64,000 nucleotides of DNA from Candidatus Formimonas warabiya. GTDB lineage: Bacteria; Bacillota; Dehalobacteriia; Dehalobacteriales; Dehalobacteriaceae. The notes beneath the pieces are model-generated. The model saw nothing but the letters and a program-made list of their open reading frames with translations. It was not told the DNA's origin and made no database searches. Made by a program: the position numbers and the translations under genes. Location of the stretch: assembly GCF_002777255.1 (NCBI RefSeq), contig NZ_CP017634.1, positions 536,903 through 600,902 on the forward strand. Direction: 5' to 3'. Every line of letters begins with the position of its first letter. Within the stretch, counting starts at the first letter, position 1. Shown here piece by piece: positions 25,746 through 33,948 of this stretch.

Positions 25746-26585
25746 TTACTCTTTCCTAAAAAATTTACCGTCGGTTTCATAGAAGGATTTTTTGTCTTGA
25801 TACATGCGCTGATCAGCGATCAACAGAATCGCGTCAAAACCAGTTCCTTCTGTAAACATGCTGTATCCAAGGCTTAAACTTAGAACCAATGGGTTTGCCT
25901 GACTGGGTATTTCGCTCTTTTCCTTAATTCTTTGTATCATTTGCATGGCTATTTTTTGATCAGCGGTTGTAAGTATGAGAAATTCGTCACCGCCAATGCG
26001 GAAAACCAGGTCACTTTTTCTCACATTTTCGTTAATTGTTTTAGCTGCTTTGATAATAATTTCATCTCCGGCGCTATGACCATAATGATCATTAATATAT
26101 TTGAGACCGTTAATGTCTACCATGATCAAACCATAGGGTTTGGAATTTTGTTCATATTTCTTTATTACTTTATTTAGTAATTCACGGTTAAAAAGCCCGG
26201 TCAAACTATCTGTGTGGGCCGCTTTTTCAATATGGGAATAAGCTTTTTCCCTTGCTGTGACATCTTTGGAGATAATCATGGCCCCGGTGATTTTCTCTGG
26301 AATAGAAATCGGGGAATAAGTATTTTCCACATAACGCCCTTTCCTGTTGATGATTCGATGCCATTCCCGATTACTATGATGATTTAATTTATCTATAACT
26401 TTTCCTTGAATTTTTGGATGATGGCAAGACAAAACTGTATTGCTATATGTTTCATGCCAACCTAGTAAATCCTGCGCTAACTTATTGAAATAAATAACTT
26501 TTCCTGTATGGTCAACAAGGGTTAAACCAACTTTCAATTGTTCAAGAACAATGTCAATTATTTCACTTGAAATATTATTTTTCAT
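25746..26585 (-). CDS. PAS-GGDEF diguanylate cyclase
   Basis: 279 residues. An N-terminal PAS domain (about 10-115; VGLTLVDHTGKVIYFNKLAQ) precedes a GGDEF domain with DSLTGLFNRELL, the substrate loop NDHYGHSAGDEI and the catalytic RIGGDEFLIL. It should make c-di-GMP. No RxxD inhibitory site is evident just before the GGDEF. ATG 26585 follows CAGGAG; GTG 26591 is an alternative. It stands alone, convergent to the methyl-transfer locus. Confidence 0.92.
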   Translation of the reverse strand: MKNNISSEIIDIVLEQLKVGLTLVDHTGKVIYFNKLAQDLLGWHETYSNTVLSCHHPKIQGKVIDKLNHHSNREWHRIINRKGRYVENTYSPISIPEKITGAMIISKDVTAREKAYSHIEKAAHTDSLTGLFNRELLNKVIKKYEQNSKPYGLIMVDINGLKYINDHYGHSAGDEIIIKAAKTINENVRKSDLVFRIGGDEFLILTTADQKIAMQMIQRIKEKSEIPSQANPLVLSLSLGYSMFTEGTGFDAILLIADQRMYQDKKSFYETDGKFFRKE

Positions 26586-26803
26586 AAACACTCCTGATGT
26601 TTGATATCAACTTTATCTTATCACAACAGGGTATTGACAGGAATATTTGCTTTCAACATCTTTTACCGAAAACGTTTCAAAATGTCTTATTCAAGATAAA
26701 ATTGTTAGATTTGAGGCAAACGGTTTTTTTTAGATAAAACTGATATACATAGATGCAGAAATGAAAAGAACTCAATAATAAATGCGTCAAAAGGAAGGGT
26801 TAT

Positions 26804-28342
26804 ATGAATTCCATCTGTAAAAAAATTTACCTCGAGCTGAAGACACCTGGTTTCGGAGATACAGTAGCGGACAAGGACAGAATTATCCGGGCGCTAAAGC
26901 CTGATTACGGGAATGTGATTATGTCTCTTGATAAATTAAAGTCTTCCTATAAGATATTAAGAGATTTTGATTGGAAGCTTACGGTGACGATGGTTCATCT
27001 GGGTTATGCGTGGGAAATCGTGCGAATAGAGCGTGGAGATACTACGGACAAGAACTATGCTTATGCGGCTGATCTTGGCAGCACTACTGTCGTAATGCAG
27101 TTGGTTGATTTAAATAGTGGAAGTATATTGGGGGAAGAGAGTATTTTTAATCATCAGATCCCTTTTGGAGATGAAATACTGAGCCGGATTATCTATGCAC
27201 AGGATAATGAAGCGCATTTGAAGGAAATTCAAAAATGCACACTGCTTAATTTCAGCGAGCTTATGGATAAGCTTCATGACAAAACAGGGATTTCCCCGGC
27301 AGAATGCGGAGCCTTAGTTATGGGCGGCAATACTACCATGATTCATTTCCTTTTTGGCATCGATCCCTGGTGTATCTTCTATACCCCTTATACACCTTCT
27401 TTTAACAGCAGCGGATTCATATCCGGGCGGGAGTTTGAACTGCCCTTTGACGGGTTGGTTTACTGTTTCCCTTCTGTGGCTAATTACCTGGGGGGTGATA
27501 TCATTAGCGGGCTATTAACGTCTGAGATGTACAAAAGCAGTGAACTGGCCTTATATGTGGATATCGGCACAAACGGCGAAATGCTTCTGGGAAATGATCA
27601 ATTCATGCTTGCAGCAGCAGGTGCAGCCGGACCTGCCCTTGAAGGAGGCATTAGCAAACAGGGGATGAAGGCCAGCGCGGGAGCGGTGGATTCGGTGAGG
27701 ATCGTTGATCATGAGATGATCATTACAACGATACAGAACGAAAAACCAATTGGCATCTGTGGCTCAGGGATTGTTGATCTGCTGGCCGAGATGCTCTTGG
27801 AAGGGTGGATCGATTATGCGGGAGCTTTTGTTCCTGGTAAATCAGAGCGTATCGTCATGCGGGAAGGAGAATATGCAGTAGTCTACGCATGGGAAAATGA
27901 ATCCGGATCTCATCAAGAACTGGTATTCAGCCAATCTGATATTTTCAAGTTTATGGATACAAAAGCTGCTGCGAACACCATGGTAGCTTTTCTGGTGGAA
28001 ACATTGGGCATCGAAATTGATGATATTCAAAAGGTTTATGCCGCTGGAGCCTTTGGGACCCACCTCAATCTTGAGTCGGCGATAACGATCGGTCTATATC
28101 CGGATCTCCCCAGAGAACGTTTTGTTAATATCGGAAATGGTTCACTTAAAGGAGCCTGTATGCTGCTGAAAAATGCAGAACTCTTTTCTAGCGCCGAAAG
28201 TATCATAGAGAAGATCGTTTATTTATCTCTTGCCGAGGCGAAAGATTTTCTGATGAAAATGCATGCAGCAAAGTTTTTACCGCACACAAATTTTGATTTA
28301 TATCCATCTGTCATGGAAAAGCTGAAACGCCGTCGGAAGTGA
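26804..28342 (+). CDS. Reductive activator of corrinoid proteins (RACE, DUF4445), without [2Fe-2S] domain
   Basis: 512 residues matching the middle and C-terminal parts of RACE proteins: a linker (about 1-85) and an ASKHA-type nucleotide-binding region with AADLGSTTVVMQLVDL (about 88), VMGGNTTMIHFLFG, YVDIGTNGEMLLG and AAAGAAGPALEGG, then FGTHLNLESAITIG near the end. RACE proteins reduce inactive Co(II) corrinoid proteins in an ATP-dependent reaction. The usual N-terminal C-x5-C-x2-C ferredoxin domain is absent and no such domain is encoded just upstream in any frame, so the electron donor must be separate. It serves the corrinoid proteins of this window by inference. Confidence 0.88.
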   Translation: MNSICKKIYLELKTPGFGDTVADKDRIIRALKPDYGNVIMSLDKLKSSYKILRDFDWKLTVTMVHLGYAWEIVRIERGDTTDKNYAYAADLGSTTVVMQLVDLNSGSILGEESIFNHQIPFGDEILSRIIYAQDNEAHLKEIQKCTLLNFSELMDKLHDKTGISPAECGALVMGGNTTMIHFLFGIDPWCIFYTPYTPSFNSSGFISGREFELPFDGLVYCFPSVANYLGGDIISGLLTSEMYKSSELALYVDIGTNGEMLLGNDQFMLAAAGAAGPALEGGISKQGMKASAGAVDSVRIVDHEMIITTIQNEKPIGICGSGIVDLLAEMLLEGWIDYAGAFVPGKSERIVMREGEYAVVYAWENESGSHQELVFSQSDIFKFMDTKAAANTMVAFLVETLGIEIDDIQKVYAAGAFGTHLNLESAITIGLYPDLPRERFVNIGNGSLKGACMLLKNAELFSSAESIIEKIVYLSLAEAKDFLMKMHAAKFLPHTNFDLYPSVMEKLKRRRK

Positions 28343-28407
28343 TGAAGGGAATACGAGACCACTCTTTCAGTAGTTGGGATGCTTCCTTTGAATAAGGAGA
28401 AAAGTTT

Positions 28408-29139
28408 CTAAATATTTTTTAATTCTGAAATAGCCTCATCCGCACTAATAAACGAGCTGTTGCCGAAATGTAAAAGCTTATTGATAAAGCTTGCGAAATT
28501 AGGAGACAGGTGAAGCACGGTTTCCCAGGGCTGATGAAAATCAGTTTCGTCTTTTACCCAATTGGTAAATAAATCAAGGGCAATAATACCTGTTCCAAAA
28601 AGGTCGCTACTTGGAGAAATATCCCTACGTAAAGATTGATATGTTCTGGGGCCGGGATCATTGACGATTTTGTTTTTCGGCATCGATGTATTTTTTCTTT
28701 GATTTAAAAAACGATCAATTGGCGGATCAGGACAGTATGGAAACTGTTTTGGATCTAAAAATCTTGCAAAGCCAAAATCAATGAGAAAAAGTCTGTTATG
28801 ATTCATAATTAGGTTAGATAACCTTAAATCACGATGGACAACAGATTTTTCAGGAACGGAAGAACAATGTAAATCTTTTAAGACCATCAGAAGCTGACGA
28901 ACGATCTCCTTCACCTGGTCTTCGCTAAATACATACCCCCGGTCAATCAAGGAGCTTAAAGGGTATCCTTCAATGATCTCTTGTACAATACAGTGGTTAT
29001 TGTCAACGGAAAATACCTCAACGAGTTTTGGTACCCGGGGATGGTTTAAACTGGAGAGAATCTCTGTTTCCAGTTGAAAGCGTAAAAAATTTGTTTCTTC
29101 CGGCTCATCCTTTTTCTTTAAAACCTTTAATGCATACAC
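28408..29139 (-). CDS. Ser/Thr protein kinase domain, 5' part beyond an in-frame UGA
   Basis: The kinase core is complete only if translation begins before GTG 29139. In the same frame, bases 29232-29140 encode the glycine loop YLGDGSFGNVFRAERNG with no start codon. Within the gene are the ALK lysine, the catalytic HRDLRLSN, the DFG motif and GTGIIALDLFT. Directly upstream, in the same frame, sits the zinc-ribbon gene ending in TGA at 29235-29233. So the two were probably one zinc-ribbon-kinase protein. From GTG 29139 alone the product would lack the ATP-binding loop and be inactive. Confidence 0.7.
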   Translation of the reverse strand: MYALKVLKKKDEPEETNFLRFQLETEILSSLNHPRVPKLVEVFSVDNNHCIVQEIIEGYPLSSLIDRGYVFSEDQVKEIVRQLLMVLKDLHCSSVPEKSVVHRDLRLSNLIMNHNRLFLIDFGFARFLDPKQFPYCPDPPIDRFLNQRKNTSMPKNKIVNDPGPRTYQSLRRDISPSSDLFGTGIIALDLFTNWVKDETDFHQPWETVLHLSPNFASFINKLLHFGNSSFISADEAISELKNI

Positions 29140-29232
29140 TACGCCATTCCGTTCGGCACGAAAGACATTCCCAAAACTACCGTCACCTAAATAGCTTTGG
29201 ATGGTATAATTTCCCCACCGGGGATAACCCTC

Positions 29233-29553
29233 TCAGGACGAAAACAGGTGTCCGAAAAGACCTTTCCGACGGTGTTTGCCGGAGCTGCTTCCGCTACGGT
29301 GGCCGTGTCCATAGCCGTAACCATGCCCGTGATCACTGGGCGGGTAATTTGGAGATGGGGTAGGTTGTATGGGATTAGACTGCTTTACAGTTGATACCAG
29401 CTTATTACCGCAACTAGGACAGGCGATCCAACCCGGCTCTACTTTACTTTGGCAGGCAGGGCAAAAGGATGGGGTATTTTTTACTTGAGTGCCACAGAAC
29501 GGGCAGAACTTAAACCCTGGTTGTAATGGTTGTTGGCAGTTGGAACAATTCAT
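29233..29553 (-). CDS. Double zinc-ribbon protein, likely N-terminus of the kinase
   Basis: 106 residues with two zinc ribbons: CSNCQQPLQPGFKFCPFCG (3-21) and CPACQSKVEPGWIACPSCG (about 32-50), then a Pro/Gly/His-rich linker (SDHGHGYGYGHGHRSGSSSG) and KGLFGHLFSS before UGA. The linker-like end and the same-frame kinase after the UGA suggest it is the N-terminal module of a longer protein. It starts at ATG 29553 after AGGGAGG-type sequence. Confidence 0.8.
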   Translation of the reverse strand: MNCSNCQQPLQPGFKFCPFCGTQVKNTPSFCPACQSKVEPGWIACPSCGNKLVSTVKQSNPIQPTPSPNYPPSDHGHGYGYGHGHRSGSSSGKHRRKGLFGHLFSS

Positions 29554-29934
29554 ATCTTTCCCTCCTTGTATCTCACTACCATAATATTACCAAATTAATA
29601 GAGCATTTGTACAGTATGCTCAGAAAATCACCTGTTATGCAGGTTCCGGAGTTCCTAAGTGATGAAAGGATATAAAAGATTTTTTGGAATGTCCAATCTC
29701 AGCGGTTAAGCTGTATGTTCTGCGACGATGGATACAGGTAAATAGTAAACGGCTAATCTTCTTTTCATAATTTTTTCATCGGGAGAATTTTTTTATACAA
29801 TTTGGAGATAGTTAAAAACATCTATAGTAAAGTTATGATTTCTTTCGAAAAGGTTCGGACGGAGTGCGCATTTTGAAAGACCGTTTATGCGCGGGTACCT
29901 AGCAGACATGGCGGGGTGGCTGGAGGATATTAGG

Positions 29935-30378
29935 TTGAAAGATCAATTCCTTTGTGGTTTTGTTTCCGGATTAATTGCCAATAGTATGGCATCTCTGATT
30001 GATGTTGTGCTTGTCTCCGTATTTAAATTTGGATCTCTCCGTTTTCTTGATTTTTCCAGTATTTTTATTTATGGAGGCAAACCGCTTAATTTACTGGAAG
30101 AGGTTTTTGCTCAATTCGGGGAACTCATGTTTGGTGGGTTCTTAGGCATTATATTTGCTTACTTCGTTTTCAAGAATAAGTATCATCTATTAAAAGGACC
30201 CATTTATGCCGTGATTGCATGGTTCGTCATTTATGGGATTGTTATTATGTACAGGGTTCCGCCGCTAAAAAATATTTCGCTGGGGTCATCTCTGGAAAAT
30301 TTATTAGTTTCGTTAATTTATGGATTTTTATTGGCTTCAACCATGGGCTATTTAACGAAATTGAGACAGGGCGCGTAA
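29935..30378 (+). CDS. Four-helix membrane protein (YqhR-like), copy 1
   Basis: About 147 residues from TTG 29935, which has GGAGG 8 nt upstream; ATG 29887 would add a non-matching 16-residue lead. Four hydrophobic helices are visible (FVSGLIANSMASLIDVVLV, LMFGGFLGIIFAYFVF, AVIAWFVIYGIVIMY, LVSLIYGFLLASTMGYL). The last pattern, helix-YGF at the end, recalls the Bacillus sporulation-associated YqhR. Paralogue of the next gene (shared MKD, FKFG, SSLEN/SSMEN). Confidence 0.65.
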   Translation: MKDQFLCGFVSGLIANSMASLIDVVLVSVFKFGSLRFLDFSSIFIYGGKPLNLLEEVFAQFGELMFGGFLGIIFAYFVFKNKYHLLKGPIYAVIAWFVIYGIVIMYRVPPLKNISLGSSLENLLVSLIYGFLLASTMGYLTKLRQGA

Positions 30379-30394
30379 GAAAGGAGCAAGTATC

Positions 30395-30841
30395 TTGAAA
30401 GATCGTTTTCTGAATGGATGTATTGCCGGGTCTCTGTCAGGTCTTGTCGCATCATTATTTGATTATCTATTTGTTTCTTATTTCAAATTTGGAACTATCC
30501 ACTTAATTGATTTTGCAGGGGTATTTATCTTTGGCAGCAGGCCCCAAACTTTGGGGGAAAAAATATTTGCTCAATTTGGTGTTTTGGTATTTACCGCGTT
30601 AATCGGAATTCTATTCGTACATTTAATCTTAAAAATATCCTCAAGGTATCTTTTATGGAAAGGGCTCATCTCTGGTATTTTACTTTGGTTCTTTGTTTAT
30701 GCTTTGGTCGAATTATATAAAGTGCCGCATTTTCACAGGACATCTCTGGCATCCTCAATGGAAAATACCATCATTGCCATGATTTACGGGTTCGTTTTGT
30801 CGGCCTTATTAACATGGTTACAAAATAGGGAGAGAATATAG
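30395..30841 (+). CDS. Four-helix membrane protein (YqhR-like), copy 2
   Basis: 148 residues, TTG start after AAGGAG. It aligns along its length with the preceding gene: MKDRFLNGCIAG, LFDYLFVSYFKFGTIHLIDF, FAQFGVLVFTALIGILFV, LASSMENTIIAMIYGF. Tandem duplication with 16 bp between the two. Function unknown; membrane location is clear. Confidence 0.65.
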   Translation: MKDRFLNGCIAGSLSGLVASLFDYLFVSYFKFGTIHLIDFAGVFIFGSRPQTLGEKIFAQFGVLVFTALIGILFVHLILKISSRYLLWKGLISGILLWFFVYALVELYKVPHFHRTSLASSMENTIIAMIYGFVLSALLTWLQNRERI

Positions 30842-31095
30842 GCGCATGGAGTGATTGTGATAGATACCTCCTGGAATCATACTCCCGGGGGCATTTTTGC
30901 TGGGAAAGAGGGGTAGTTATAAGAAGAATAAATTAGTATAATATAATTGGATAAATTTGAGAACAAAAATATGTTAAAGTAAATATTTCCGGCGATAATC
31001 TATGCTTAAGCAGTACAGATTTTTCATGTTTTGATGCAAGAACAACCGGAAGAAAAGGGAGGAAATGAGGCGATAAATTTAGAAAGGAGGTTTTT

Positions 31096-31206
31096 ATGGT
31101 GTCGAACGGCTCTAAAGGGGAAATCCAAGTTGTTGCCGCCCGTTTTGTAAATATTTTACCACCGCCATCCGTAAGTAGTGTCAATTCCAATGATAATCTT
31201 TTCTAG
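31096..31206 (+). CDS. Small 36-residue peptide
   Basis: A perfect AAAGGAGG site lies 5 nt before ATG 31096. The frame gives MVSNGSKGEIQVVAARFVN and ILPPPSVSSVNSNDNLF. No homology recognised; the Ser/Asn/Pro-rich end could suit a spore-surface or germination-related peptide, but this is only a guess. Otherwise 30842-31282 contains nothing I can support. Confidence 0.35.
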   Translation: MVSNGSKGEIQVVAARFVNILPPPSVSSVNSNDNLF

Positions 31207-31282
31207 CCGGAAGGATTGCTACTTACACTAACGCATTGGTGGAATCCTCCTTGGCTCGAAAAGAGACAAGGAGATGATAGGT

Positions 31283-32464
31283 ATGTTCAAGGACAAAACC
31301 CTCTTGGGGTTGATTTTAGCGGTTGTGTTCATGATGGTCGGAGTAGGCATGATCGTCGCTTTACTGCCCCAGCGCGTTGTCGATTTGGATGGAAATGGGC
31401 GATCCGTAGGGTATCTAGCTTCGGCCTTTGCCTTCTCGTATCTGTTGCTGCAAGTTCCAATGGGACATTTGTCGGATAAGATAGGCTTCAAGCCGCTGCT
31501 CATTGGGGGATACCTGCTGTGTTTTCTTACCGGATTGGTGTTTTATCTGGCCACAAGTTCACAGATGATATTTTTTGCCCGGTTTTTGCAAGGCGCCGGC
31601 GAAGCACCGGTTTGGGCATTGGCACCTGCGTTGCTATCGCTAAAATATCCCTTGGCTAAGGGGAAAGTAATGGGGATATATAATGCGGTATTTCATTTTG
31701 GTCTTACCATGGGGCCTTTTCTTGGGGTCATATTGGCGCAGGGATTAAAGAGCAAGGAGATATTTTTGGTTTACTCTTTTGCCTGTTTAGCGGGGGCTGT
31801 GGTCATCTATCTTCTCGTCGAGGCTCCTGTGAAGAAGGAAGAGCAGACAACGGGCCTATTGGATTACCGGATCCTATGGGAACTGGTAAAACAGGGACAG
31901 ATGTTCCTTTGTTTGATAGGAATCACTTTCTATGGAACAGGGTACGGCATCTTTCTCACTACAATTCCCGCCTTTCTTTTGCAGGAAAAGGGGTTTAATC
32001 CACTTGGTATGGGCCTGTATTTTTCGCTGTTTTATATGGCGATCAGCCTGGCACAAGCTATTACCGGTCCATTGTCGGACAGATTTGGCCGGAATAGGTT
32101 TATGATTTTGGGTTTATTACTTGCTGCCGGTGGGATGATGATGACGCCGGTTTCCCACTTTCCCTTGATTTTTTGGGTACTAACGATCGCCAGTCTTGGG
32201 GTGGGGATTTTTCATCTTGCTTCCATGGCCTTCTTGAATGAAACTGTACCTGATTCCTTAAAAGGCACTATTTCCGGGACATATTATCTTTTTTGGGGCA
32301 CCGGGATGCTTTTCGGTCCTCCGATCATGACCCGGATCGCCACTTCCGTCAGTTTTCAGGCCTCAATGGCCGGTTATTCATTCCTGATACTCTTGGTTGC
32401 CGTTGGGATGATGAAGATATGGGGGTGGAAGAGCCCCGCTAAAAAACAGAACCTTTATGAATAG
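31283..32464 (+). CDS. MFS transporter
   Basis: 393 residues with about 12 transmembrane helices and the MFS loop motif GHLSDKIGFKPLLIGGYL between helices 2 and 3, mirrored by GPLSDRFGRNRFMILG in the C-half. ATG 31283 is 9 nt after AAGGAG (31268-31273). Substrate unknown; the family resembles drug or metabolite:H+ antiporters. Stands alone. Confidence 0.88.
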   Translation: MFKDKTLLGLILAVVFMMVGVGMIVALLPQRVVDLDGNGRSVGYLASAFAFSYLLLQVPMGHLSDKIGFKPLLIGGYLLCFLTGLVFYLATSSQMIFFARFLQGAGEAPVWALAPALLSLKYPLAKGKVMGIYNAVFHFGLTMGPFLGVILAQGLKSKEIFLVYSFACLAGAVVIYLLVEAPVKKEEQTTGLLDYRILWELVKQGQMFLCLIGITFYGTGYGIFLTTIPAFLLQEKGFNPLGMGLYFSLFYMAISLAQAITGPLSDRFGRNRFMILGLLLAAGGMMMTPVSHFPLIFWVLTIASLGVGIFHLASMAFLNETVPDSLKGTISGTYYLFWGTGMLFGPPIMTRIATSVSFQASMAGYSFLILLVAVGMMKIWGWKSPAKKQNLYE

Positions 32465-32541
32465 CAAGTCTATCAGGCGTTATTGCGATAATATGATTGT
32501 ATTGTAATTGTGCTAGAGAGCGCATGATAACAGCTATTATG

Positions 32542-32580
32542 GCAAATTGCCCCACAGCATTCAATTGTGGGGCAATTTGC
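32542..32580. other. 15-bp stem hairpin after MFS gene
   Basis: GCAAATTGCCCCACA pairs perfectly with TGTGGGGCAATTTGC across a 9-nt loop. It probably ends the MFS transcript, although only a weak T-rich tail follows. Confidence 0.6.
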
Positions 32581-32701
32581 TTATATGAGGGCTTTATTTG
32601 GATTTGGATAAATAATACTGAACGCATAGGAAGGATACCGGAATATTTAATAGAAATCATCATGGTATCTAAGAAAAGTAGTGATAGAAAGGATGAGATT
32701 G

Positions 32702-33268
32702 ATGAAAATAGCTATTTTATCTGGTAACCCTAAAAAAGACGGCTTATGCCAATCTGTCATAAATGCCGCCAAACAGGGGGCTTGTGAGGGCGGGGCGGAA
32801 GTTGATGAAATCAGGCTCTGTGACTTTAAGCTTGTTCGCTGTCAGGTTTGTGGCGACGGCTGGGGTCCATGCCGGGCAGAAAATTACTGTACCTACGGTT
32901 CAGATGGATTTGATGAGATTAAAATGCGCCTCCAATCCAGTGAAGCAATGATTATGGCATCCCCGGTATACTGGGGTGAGACCACTGAAGTATTTAAATC
33001 TTTTATTGACCGGTTGCGGCGGTGCGAGTTTAATCAGACCGGGGTCCTAAGGGATAAGCAGGTTTTGCTGATTGCCACGCCGGGTGGCACGGGAAACGGT
33101 TTGCTAAGCTGTTTTGAACAGATGGATCGTTTTTGTCGCCATACTGGTGCAGTCATTTTCGATTATATTGGTGTTAATCGATGGAATAGCGATTATAAGA
33201 GAGAAGCCGTTAAGGCGGCCTCTTATGCCATGGCACAGGGGAGAATAAATGGTGATACAGTGAAATAG
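32702..33268 (+). CDS. NADPH-dependent FMN reductase / flavodoxin-like protein
   Basis: 188 residues with the flavodoxin-like phosphate loop SGNPKKDGLCQSV (8-20), a Cys-containing stretch CQVCGDGWGPCRAENYC (about 53-69) and the flavin-region motif ASPVYWGETTEVFKSFIDR. The Cys pattern is that of the iron-sulfur flavoprotein group, where Cys-x2-Cys-x2-Cys-x5-7-Cys binds a [4Fe-4S]; here the spacing (C-x2-C-x7-C-x5-C) differs, so cluster binding is uncertain. ATG 32702 follows AAGGATGAG. Confidence 0.82.
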   Translation: MKIAILSGNPKKDGLCQSVINAAKQGACEGGAEVDEIRLCDFKLVRCQVCGDGWGPCRAENYCTYGSDGFDEIKMRLQSSEAMIMASPVYWGETTEVFKSFIDRLRRCEFNQTGVLRDKQVLLIATPGGTGNGLLSCFEQMDRFCRHTGAVIFDYIGVNRWNSDYKREAVKAASYAMAQGRINGDTVK

Positions 33269-33319
33269 GCTTGAAAAGCTGGGACAATTGTATAGGAATT
33301 CAACTAAATACTATTAAAA

Positions 33320-33601
33320 TCAGGGTTTAGGAGTATTCTGCATCTGATCTTGAATCATTTTAAGCTGAATTTGCATGTTTTTTACCTGCTTCTCCAGAGA
33401 ATCGGATTCCGGGGAATTGTTATTTGAGGATTCCTGAACTGCCAGTTGAGCTGCTTTCGTTAGCATGAGTGAGCCTACGCCAACCAAAAAATTACCAATT
33501 ATATTTAAGTCGTCTGCACTTAAGTCCTCCGACAATATCAGCGCAACTAGGGCACTTAAAATTATTAATTGATTAGAATCAGAATTTGGCAATGTTTTCA
33601 C
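33320..33601 (-). CDS. Small conserved-type protein with helix and coiled coil
   Basis: 93 residues. A hydrophobic region LIILSALVALILSEDL is followed by LNIIGNFLVGVGSLMLTKAA and a C-terminal coiled-coil stretch SLEKQVKNMQIQLKMIQDQM. Such proteins are frequent as single genes in spore-forming Firmicutes, without known function. The start is GTG 33601 or TTG 33592; the latter has better spacing from AGAGGTGA. Confidence 0.6.
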   Translation of the reverse strand: MKTLPNSDSNQLIILSALVALILSEDLSADDLNIIGNFLVGVGSLMLTKAAQLAVQESSNNNSPESDSLEKQVKNMQIQLKMIQDQMQNTPKP

Positions 33602-33948
33602 CTCTAATTATCATATGCGCAGTAGGTTAAATTGGTTTAAATGGACTGACTGACGCCTAGGATACATGGATATATATTGTAAATTTTGGGCCATGGAACA
33701 AAGCCATGGTTCTTTTTTTGTCTGCCGGGCCATCAGAAAAATTCCGGGAGATGGTACGATGAGCTTCCTTTGTGATAGGGCGTCCGGCTCCGTATGCCGC
33801 TAGTTTGTCGCTGATCAGTGCCAGGCAGTCCTGTAATAATAAGTAGGATTCAATGACATAATAGGTATGATTTTTCTACTTTTTCGAACCGAATATAGGA
33901 GGAGAAAAGGTAAGTGGTTTTACTAATTAATTTAGGAGTGGTTTGCAT
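33602..33948. other. Intergenic stretch with hairpin and coding-like remnant
   Basis: A CCATGG-AACAAAG-CCATGG hairpin followed by TTCTTTTTTT (about 33691-33719) resembles a plus-strand terminator. On the minus strand, about 33870 to 33700, an open frame reads YYVIESYLLLQDCLALIS, then DKLAAYGAGRPITKEAHRTI, without any start codon or ribosome site; it looks like the remains of a gene that lost its beginning. AGGAG 11 nt before ATG 33949 serves the methyltransferase gene. Confidence 0.35.

Noticed and set aside
33602..33948. Cobalamin riboswitch before the methyl-transfer locus
   Set aside because: No B12-box-like conserved blocks could be matched here or upstream of 19523, 21004 or 35453.
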